In this document: positions 58,771 to 64,000 of the stretch, one piece after another
Layout of the letters: the number at the start of each line of letters is the position of its first letter
Position numbering within the stretch: position 1 is the stretch's first letter
Source of the DNA: Hyphomicrobiales bacterium
GTDB taxonomy: Bacteria; Pseudomonadota; Alphaproteobacteria; Rhizobiales; Devosiaceae
NCBI GenBank assembly: GCA_900470445.1
Contig: UCAU01000010.1
Span: 31,987 to 95,986 of the forward strand
Reading direction: 5' to 3'
DNA length: 64,000 nucleotides
The notes under the pieces: generated by a model
The model's database searches: none
Told to the model about the DNA's origin: nothing
The model's input: the letters and a program-made list of their open reading frames with translations, nothing else
Made by a program: the position numbers and the translations under genes

Positions 58771-58800
58771 AAAAAAGCCGGCCCATCAGGACCGGCTTTC
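58771..58800 (-). terminator. Intrinsic terminator of the BioY gene
   Basis: On the minus strand AGCCGG and CCGGCT form a stem around a ten-base loop and are followed by a run of six T. It lies 20 bases after the BioY stop at 58821. Confidence 0.8.
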
Positions 58801-58820
58801 TCAATTCGATTGGAGAGGGA

Positions 58821-59435
58821 TCAGCGCTTCTTGCCGAACAGGCCCCAGGCGCCGGTCACGGTCAAGGCGGCCAGCGCCATCTTGAGCACGTCCCAGATGA
58901 TGAAAGGCTGCACGGCCTTGGCGAAGGCGGAGCCCACGACATTGGCCTGGTCGATCCAACCGGCCTGGCCGGACATGGCGAGCAGCCAGGCAAAGCCGAG
59001 CGCGAACATCACCGCGCCGCCGGCCAGCATGGCCGCAAACAGGGTCAGCGGCTTGCCCGAAGCGCCGCGATCGGCAGCAAAGCCGATAATGGCGGCCATG
59101 GCGAGGAAGCCGAACAGGAACCCGCTGGTGGGACCAACGAGATAGGCCAGGCCACCGCCGAGCGCGAAAACCGGCAGGCCGAGCGCGCCTTCAACCAGAT
59201 AGAGCGCGACGGTAGCAACACCGATACGGGCGCCAAAAGCGGCGGCGAGCGCGGCAACGGCAAAGCTCTGCAGCGTCACCGGCACAGGCCAGACCGGCAC
59301 ATTGATCTTGGCGCAAATGGTCAGCAGCAGCGTGCCGAGCACGACCGTGGCGAGAGTGGATGCCAGCTTGGCAGCGTCGCCCTTGGGCTGGAATACGCCG
59401 AGCAGCGTGTTGGGCGTGGTCAAAGTCACGGCCAT
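58821..59435 (-). CDS. bioY: Biotin transporter S-component BioY
   Basis: A 204-residue membrane protein with about six helices. The signatures are INVPVWPVPVTLQSFAVAAL, YLVEGALGLPVFALGGGLAY, GPTSGFLFGFLAMA and FIIWDVLKMALAAL. It binds biotin as the S-unit of an ECF transporter; no ECF ATPase or T-unit is adjacent, so it works alone or with a shared module. The ATG at 59435 with GAAGG upstream fits the family N-terminus. I see no BioR-type site (TTATMKATAA) in the 90 bases upstream. Confidence 0.93.
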   Translation of the reverse strand: MAVTLTTPNTLLGVFQPKGDAAKLASTLATVVLGTLLLTICAKINVPVWPVPVTLQSFAVAALAAAFGARIGVATVALYLVEGALGLPVFALGGGLAYLVGPTSGFLFGFLAMAAIIGFAADRGASGKPLTLFAAMLAGGAVMFALGFAWLLAMSGQAGWIDQANVVGSAFAKAVQPFIIWDVLKMALAALTVTGAWGLFGKKR

Positions 59436-59524
59436 TTCATACCTTCCATGCTTCAAATCAAAGCGCCGCCCGTCCGGCGCGCGCATTACTCCTGACTTCT
59501 TAGTCCCTCGGCAAAGCCAGCGCA

Positions 59525-60439
59525 ATGACCAGACCAGCCCCCTCCCCGGCCTATGACAAGAGCTTTGCGCCGCAAACCGGCCAGCCGGTCAGCGTGGCGC
59601 CGGGCCTTGTCCGCATCACCGCGCCCAATGCCAGCCCCTATACGTTCACCGGCACCAATAGCTTCCTCGTCGGCCACCAACGGCTGGCTTTGCTCGATCC
59701 CGGCCCGGAAGACGAAGCCCATATCGCCGCGCTCATATCGGCCATTGCCGGCCGCCCGGTCGATTCCATCATCCTCACCCATACCCATCGCGACCATAGC
59801 GCGCTGGCCCGGCGCATGGCGTCCATGCTTGCGGCGCCGCTGTGGTTTGGCGGCCCGCACCGGCTGTCGCGCCCGCTGCGCCGTTTCGAGCGCAATCCGA
59901 TTCGAAAGTCCTGCGATTGGGATCTGATGCCCGACCGCACCCTGCGCGATGGCGAGGTCATCACCGCCGGGGATATCGAACTCACGGTCCACACCACGCC
60001 GGGCCATTGCGCCAATCACCTGGCCTTCGGCCTCACCGGCACGGATATCCTGCTCAGCGGCGATCACATCATGGGCTGGAATTCCACCCTGGTCAGCGTG
60101 CCCGATGGCTCGATGGCCGATTATCTGGCCTCATTGGAAAAGGTCATCGCCCTGCCCTATCGGCTTTATGTGCCCGCCCATGGCGGCCCCGTCGCCGATG
60201 GCCCCGATTACGCCAAGACCTTGTTGGCCCACCGCCAATGGCGCAACGAGCAGACCCTTGCCGCCGTCAAAGCGGGCGCGCGCAGCATCGGCGCGGTGGT
60301 GAAGGCGATCTATCCCACCCAGCCGCTCATGGTGCGGCGTGCAGCGGCGATGACCATCACCGCGCATGTGGAATATCTGGAGGCGCAGGGTCTGCTGCAG
60401 GCGCGGCGGGGGTGGTTTGGAACGCGGCTGGCGGCGTAG
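59525..60439 (+). CDS. MBL fold metallo-hydrolase (LACTB2-like)
   Basis: A 304-residue metallo-beta-lactamase fold hydrolase. The zinc motif HTHRDHS (ILTHTHRDHSALA), the next His in TPGHCANH, and Asp in LLSGDHIMGW are intact. The C-terminal 70 residues form a winged-helix-like BLACT_WH domain (IGAVVKAIYPTQP, HVEYLEAQGLLQA). LACTB2-type members act as RNA endonucleases or hydrolases; the substrate is unknown. It is divergent from bioY, 89 bases apart. Confidence 0.92.
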   Translation: MTRPAPSPAYDKSFAPQTGQPVSVAPGLVRITAPNASPYTFTGTNSFLVGHQRLALLDPGPEDEAHIAALISAIAGRPVDSIILTHTHRDHSALARRMASMLAAPLWFGGPHRLSRPLRRFERNPIRKSCDWDLMPDRTLRDGEVITAGDIELTVHTTPGHCANHLAFGLTGTDILLSGDHIMGWNSTLVSVPDGSMADYLASLEKVIALPYRLYVPAHGGPVADGPDYAKTLLAHRQWRNEQTLAAVKAGARSIGAVVKAIYPTQPLMVRRAAAMTITAHVEYLEAQGLLQARRGWFGTRLAA

Positions 60440-60470
60440 CCCCAGTCCTCGCTCCGACCCCATATCCACC

Positions 60471-60496
60471 CACAGAGGTTCCCGCTGCGCGGGAAT
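60471..60496. repeat. REP-like palindromic element
   Basis: CAGAGG is followed by TTCCCGC and GCGGGAA arms around a 3-base loop. The same CAGAGGTTCCCG sequence begins again at the end of the window (63989-64000), so this is a copy of a dispersed palindromic repeat. Confidence 0.65.
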
Positions 60497-60536
60497 GACA
60501 CCGCTTGTGGGGTGAGTGTGGGCAGTAAGCGCCCAG

Positions 60537-61352
60537 CTAATTCACCGGCACCGCCGGCGGCGCCGTCTCGGCCTCACCCTCCACCGGCGCCACCACCGGA
60601 TTATCCCGCAGCAACACCGTCACCGCGTCGTCCAGCGCGGTCAAAAATTCCTCGATCCGCTGCCCGTTGGAGCCGAAATCATGCAGCGCATTGAGCGAGG
60701 CCGAGCGCATGTCGACGCGCGAACCCTCCGCAATGGGCGTCACCCGCAGCACCGCCTCCTCCCGCCAACCCGGCAAGGTCATGGCCTGCGCATTGATCCG
60801 GCCGGGGCTATCGGCCGTGGGTTCGCGCAGCAGCCGCACGTCCCAGCCGCGATCGGCCACCATGCGCTCGAGCATGGCAAAGGTCTGTTCGGGCGCCAGC
60901 GGATAGGTACGCATCTGCGCATTGGGGAAAATCGCCGCCTGTTGCGCTGGCGTCAGCAGCCTGGGCGCCGGCATGGCGGCCGTTCCCGGCTCGAATACCA
61001 GCGGCAGCGCCCCACGCTCGGTGGTGGCCATGTCGGTCGCCGGCGGATAGCGCAGGGCGAGGCTCCCATACCAGCCAAATGGGGCCAGACACACCAAGGC
61101 CAGCGCCAGCCCCGCCAGCGCCTTGCCCCAGCCCTGGTCGCCCGTATGCCACAGCCGGGCCAATGCGATCAGCGAGATCAGCAGGGCGAACAGCGCCACC
61201 AGCCCCGCCAGCACCGCCGCCACCAGAAACAGATCGCCGGTAATGAACCGCTCGCGATGCAGCAGCACCGGGATTACCACAAGCGGCAGGGCCAGCGTGC
61301 CCAGGCGTCGCGCCCAGATAGCCCATCTCGATGTCCGGATCAGAATGCGCAA
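60537..61352 (-). CDS. DUF1499 domain membrane protein
   Basis: A 271-residue protein with three N-terminal hydrophobic segments (TLALPLVVIPVLL, FLVAAVLAGLVALFALLISL, LAGLALALVCLAPFGWYG) followed by a periplasmic or cytosolic DUF1499 domain (about 130-260). Typical blocks are TFAMLERMVADRGWDV and RVDMRSASLNALHDFGSNGQRIEEFL. The start is a TTG at 61352; no ATG is available. The function is unknown. It is convergent with the MBL gene across a REP-like repeat. Confidence 0.82.
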   Translation of the reverse strand: MRILIRTSRWAIWARRLGTLALPLVVIPVLLHRERFITGDLFLVAAVLAGLVALFALLISLIALARLWHTGDQGWGKALAGLALALVCLAPFGWYGSLALRYPPATDMATTERGALPLVFEPGTAAMPAPRLLTPAQQAAIFPNAQMRTYPLAPEQTFAMLERMVADRGWDVRLLREPTADSPGRINAQAMTLPGWREEAVLRVTPIAEGSRVDMRSASLNALHDFGSNGQRIEEFLTALDDAVTVLLRDNPVVAPVEGEAETAPPAVPVN

Positions 61353-61425
61353 CTTGCCGCCGTCAGTTCAGTTCGCCGCGCATGGTAGCGCCAAGGTCTT
61401 GCGGGAGTTTGAAGATCGGCCGCGG

Positions 61426-62145
61426 CTAGCCGGACAAGGTCCTGGCGATCTGCTTTAGTTCGGCCTCACCCTCGCCGCCAAAGCGATCGCTCATGATCAG
61501 GTCGGCCAGCGGCAGGCGCGTGCCCCAGCCAACCCGCTCGAGATCGGGCTTATTGGCAAAGCCGTGCACTGGTCCGACACAGAGATAGGCAATGGGCACG
61601 ACATGGTCGGGCATGCCCAGCAGGCGCTGCAGAGCCGGCGTATCCACAATGCTCACCCAGCCCACGCCAATGCCTTCCGCCCGCGCCGCCAGCCAGAAAT
61701 TCTGCACGGCACAGACGGTGCTGTAGAGGTCCATTTGCGGGTTGTGCCAGCGGCCGAGCGGCGAGTTCCGGCTACGATTTCGGTCACAGGTCACGCAGAT
61801 ATTGACCGCGCTTTCGCAGATGCCTTCCAGCTTCAGCTTGGCATAAAGCGCCCGTCGCTCCGCTTCGATCTGGGGCAATTCCTGCTGGCGAGCCGCCAGG
61901 AACAGCTCGCGCATGGCCTGCCGGCGCGCCATGTCGCGGATAATGATGAAGTTCCAGGGCTGCATATAGCCCACCGAGGGCGCGTGGTGGGCGGCATTGA
62001 GCAGCCGCGCCAACACGGCATCGTCCAATGGCGCCGTGCTGAACTGGCTGCGCACGTCGCGACGGCCGAAAATCGCCTGATAAACGCCGTCCCGCGCCAG
62101 ATCGTCGAATGCGTTATGGCCCGCCGGATCGTGTGTTTCGCTCAT
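61426..62145 (-). CDS. bluB: 5,6-dimethylbenzimidazole synthase (BluB)
   Basis: A 239-residue nitroreductase-fold flavoprotein that cleaves FMNH2 to make the lower ligand of vitamin B12. The HHAPSVGYMQPWNFIII block, ICESAVNICVTCDRNR, LYSTVCAVQNFWLAARAEGIG and VGWVSIVDTPALQRLLGMP are characteristic. It follows the PdxH gene by 18 bases on the same strand, so both may share a promoter. No other cobalamin genes are in the window. Confidence 0.93.
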   Translation of the reverse strand: MSETHDPAGHNAFDDLARDGVYQAIFGRRDVRSQFSTAPLDDAVLARLLNAAHHAPSVGYMQPWNFIIIRDMARRQAMRELFLAARQQELPQIEAERRALYAKLKLEGICESAVNICVTCDRNRSRNSPLGRWHNPQMDLYSTVCAVQNFWLAARAEGIGVGWVSIVDTPALQRLLGMPDHVVPIAYLCVGPVHGFANKPDLERVGWGTRLPLADLIMSDRFGGEGEAELKQIARTLSG

Positions 62146-62163
62146 GGGTTTGCGGCCGAATCC

Positions 62164-62787
62164 CTATGGATAGAGCCGAGTACTCACCCAGTGTGCGCCC
62201 TCACGTACAAACCGCACCCGGTCATGCAGGCGATATTGCCCGTCTTTCCAGAATTCAAACACTTGCGGGACCACCCGGAAGCCCGACCAATGCGCCGGGC
62301 GCGTCACCGGCCCTTCGCCCACTTCGGCGGTCAACGCATCCACGCGCGCCGACAGTTCCGCCCGGCTGGCCAGCGGCCGCGATTGCGCCGATGCCGACGA
62401 TGCAATCTGGCTGCCCCTGGCGCGCGAGGCGAAATAGGCGTCGGCCTCTTGCGGCGTCACCACTTCCACATTGCCGCGAATCCGCACCTGCCGGCGCAGC
62501 GATTTCCAGTGCATCAGCAGCGCCGCCTTGCGGTGCGCCAGCAATTGGCGGCCCTTGTCGCTTTCGAAATTGGTGAAGAAGCAAAAGCCCCTGGCATCGC
62601 GGGCATTGAGCAGTACCATGCGCGCATCCGGCATGCCCTCATCGTCCACTGTGGCCAAGGCCATGGCGTGGGGATCGTTCGGCTCGGCCTCCTGGGCCAG
62701 GGCGTACCATTCCTCAAACACGGCAAAAGGGTCGAGATCGGCCCGGTCGCCGTCGTCGAACAGGCGTTCGGTGAGGGTTTGCAACAT
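62164..62787 (-). CDS. pdxH: Pyridoxamine 5'-phosphate oxidase
   Basis: A 207-residue FMN-dependent enzyme that forms pyridoxal 5'-phosphate. ALATVDDEGMPDARMVLLNA, FCFFTNFESDKGRQL, LLMHWKSLRRQVRIRG and the C-terminal EFWKDGQYRLHDRVRF and STRLYP end are diagnostic. The ATG at 62787 matches the family N-terminus; the frame to 62916 would overlap the DnaJ gene. It is divergent from the DnaJ-like gene across 86 bases. Confidence 0.95.
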   Translation of the reverse strand: MLQTLTERLFDDGDRADLDPFAVFEEWYALAQEAEPNDPHAMALATVDDEGMPDARMVLLNARDARGFCFFTNFESDKGRQLLAHRKAALLMHWKSLRRQVRIRGNVEVVTPQEADAYFASRARGSQIASSASAQSRPLASRAELSARVDALTAEVGEGPVTRPAHWSGFRVVPQVFEFWKDGQYRLHDRVRFVREGAHWVSTRLYP

Positions 62788-62873
62788 CTCTATGCACCCA
62801 AAAACTGGACAAGGCGGGGGGTGGTCGCCATATAGGACGGGAAACCTTGGCGAAGCAACGCCAGACTCATTGA

Positions 62874-63812
62874 ATGGACCAGATGCGCGATCCCTATACC
62901 GTGCTTGGGGTGCCACGTTCGGCGAGCGAGAAGGACATCAAGTCCGCCTATCGCAAACTCGCCAAGAAGTATCACCCCGACCAAAATCCCGATGATACCT
63001 CGGCGCACGGCAAGTTTGCCGAGGCGACCAATGCCTATGACCTGTTGACCAATGCGGAAAAGCGCGCCCAGTTCGACCGGGGCGAGATCGATGCCGATGG
63101 CAATCCCAAATTTGCCGGCTTCAATCCGGGCGCCGCACGCGGCGGCCGTTCCAGCCAGGGCGGGTTCTCGGCCGAGGACATCCTCAAGGAATTCATGAGC
63201 GGCTTTGGCGGCCAGCCCCGCGGTGGCGCCGGTCGCGGCCCGGCCGGCGGCGCCCAATGGGACCCCTTTGCCGGCGCAGCCGCTGGCGGCGCACGAGGCG
63301 CGCCCAAGGGCGATGACGTCGTCGTCACTGCGGCCGTCTCGCTCGAGGATGCCCACAAGGCCGCCTCGATCCCCGTGCGCATGCCTTCGGGCAAGGTGCT
63401 TTCCGTCAAGCTCCCCGAAAAGGTTGAGGAAGGCCAGCAGATCCGCCTCAAGGGCCAGGGCAATCCCAATCCCTTCGGCGAGCCGGGCGATGCCCTGGTC
63501 ACCGTGCGCTTTGAAAAATCCAAGCAGTTCCGCCGCGACGGCGCCGACCTGCGCACCGATGTCCCCATCACGCTCTACGAAGCCGTGCTGGGCACCAAGG
63601 TGCGCGTGCCCACGCTCGACGGATCGGTCGAACTCACCCTGCCCCCCGGCGTCGACACCGCCAAATCCCTCCGCCTCAAAGGCAAGGGCCTCTATGGCGG
63701 CGGCGACCTCTATGTGAACCTGAAAGTCGTGCTGCCCCCCGGCGGCGACGCGGATCTCGAAGCGCTGGCCAGATTCATGCGCGATCAGAAGCCGTATAAG
63801 GTGCGGGATTAG
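62874..63812 (+). CDS. DnaJ-family co-chaperone (CbpA-like)
   Basis: A 312-residue J-domain protein. The J domain spans about residues 6-72 with the HPD motif in KKYHPDQNPDD. A Gly/Ala-rich linker follows (about 80-145). The C-terminal substrate-binding domains contain VRMPSGKVLSVKLPEKVEEG and LRLKGKGLYGGGDLYV. The zinc-finger domain of DnaJ is absent, so it is a class II (CbpA-like) co-chaperone of DnaK. ATG 62874 is used; 62883 is an alternative. Confidence 0.92.
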   Translation: MDQMRDPYTVLGVPRSASEKDIKSAYRKLAKKYHPDQNPDDTSAHGKFAEATNAYDLLTNAEKRAQFDRGEIDADGNPKFAGFNPGAARGGRSSQGGFSAEDILKEFMSGFGGQPRGGAGRGPAGGAQWDPFAGAAAGGARGAPKGDDVVVTAAVSLEDAHKAASIPVRMPSGKVLSVKLPEKVEEGQQIRLKGQGNPNPFGEPGDALVTVRFEKSKQFRRDGADLRTDVPITLYEAVLGTKVRVPTLDGSVELTLPPGVDTAKSLRLKGKGLYGGGDLYVNLKVVLPPGGDADLEALARFMRDQKPYKVRD

Positions 63813-63820
63813 AGGCACGC

Positions 63821-63909
63821 CCTCGTCCTTCGACAAGCTCAGGATGAGGTCTACTGATTGGCCAGCGTGCTAAAAGTAGACCTCATGGCGAGCCTGTCGA
63901 ACCACGAGG
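63821..63909. repeat. Long imperfect inverted repeat (35-base arms)
   Basis: The left arm (63821-63855) starts CCTCGTCCTTCGACAAGCTC and the right arm (63875-63909) is its reverse complement with about six mismatches, around a 19-base loop. The sequence type CCTTCGACAAGCTCAGGATGAGG is a common intergenic palindrome in alphaproteobacteria. It may stabilise the dnaJ transcript end or terminate it. Confidence 0.75.
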
Positions 63910-63941
63910 TCGTGGCACTATCCAACCCACCCACAATGTCA

Positions 63942-63959
63942 TCCCCGCGAAAGCGGGGA
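63942..63959. repeat. REP-like hairpin TCCCCGC-GAAA-GCGGGGA
   Basis: A perfect 7-bp stem with a GAAA tetraloop, flanked by GTCA and CCTCC. It follows the long inverted repeat and precedes another copy of CAGAGGTTCCCG at the window edge, so several short palindromic repeats are clustered here. Confidence 0.65.
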
Positions 63960-64000
63960 CCTCCGTTTGCCGGGCGATGTCAAGAAAACAGAGGTTCCCG

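Noticed and set aside
59436..59524. BioR operator upstream of bioY
   Set aside because: The 89-base gap between bioY and the MBL gene has no TTATMKATAA-like sequence.

Overview
The window is a high-GC alphaproteobacterial chromosome segment. The organism is probably a Hyphomicrobiales member of the Devosia type. This rests on gene content (DUF1127, BluB, BioY, GtrA/UbiA cluster, GH130 with a glycosyltransferase, many family-5 and family-1 ABC importers) and on dispersed palindromic intergenic repeats. The taxonomic call is inference, because no rRNA is present.

Layout. (1) 0-7 kb: an SDR oxidoreductase behind a perfect palindrome, a small Rmf/CrpP-like protein, a divergent aldo-keto reductase/AraC pair, and a four-gene leftward cluster (DUF1127, unknown protein, RibD-like reductase, SnoaL-like) divergent from a TetR regulator with two operator-like repeats between them. 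(2) 7.1-17.9 kb: a leftward operon with a dipeptide-type ABC importer, two tandem DUF6282 amidohydrolases, a truncated hydantoinase-like fragment, and a soluble GAF histidine kinase with a NarL-type response regulator. (3) 18.7-30.4 kb: a ring-opening amidohydrolase (cyanurate/barbiturate hydrolase family) on the plus strand, convergent with a nine-gene leftward operon. That operon holds a sugar-type ABC importer, a metal-ligand-poor M24 hydrolase, a TIM-barrel isomerase, two COG0402-type amidohydrolases and a GntR/FCD regulator. (4) 30.7-42.4 kb: a second TIM-barrel isomerase, a second peptide-type ABC operon with a maleate-isomerase-like protein, and a divergent operon of hydantoin-racemase-like protein, DRE-TIM lyase/synthase, MFS transporter and a signal-less NMT1-type binding protein. 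(5) 42.8-46 kb: a polyprenyl-linked glycosylation cluster (GT-C-like membrane protein, GtrA, HAD-UbiA fusion). (6) 46-51.5 kb: sparse region with an adenosine-deaminase-like enzyme, a divergent HxlR/NmrA pair, a GST and a DUF2314 protein. (7) 51.9-57.7 kb: rightward run of a receiver with Glu at the phosphosite, four tiny genes, phosphomannose isomerase, a two-domain glycosyltransferase and a GH130 glycoside phosphorylase. (8) 58-64 kb: tRNA-Gln, tRNA-Pro, and housekeeping genes (DUF2188, BioY, MBL hydrolase, DUF1499, BluB, PdxH, CbpA-like DnaJ), ending in long inverted repeats.

The most interesting region is 10-42 kb. It has three complete ABC importers, one MFS carrier and about ten hydrolases, deaminases, racemases or isomerases of the kind used on cyclic amides, ureides and N-heterocycles. 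Several of these enzymes lack canonical active-site residues. Shared TGTATACA/TTGTAT-like motifs in the intergenic control regions suggest common GntR-type control. I infer an uncharacterised catabolic island for a cyclic-amide or heterocycle-linked compound; the substrate cannot be read from sequence.
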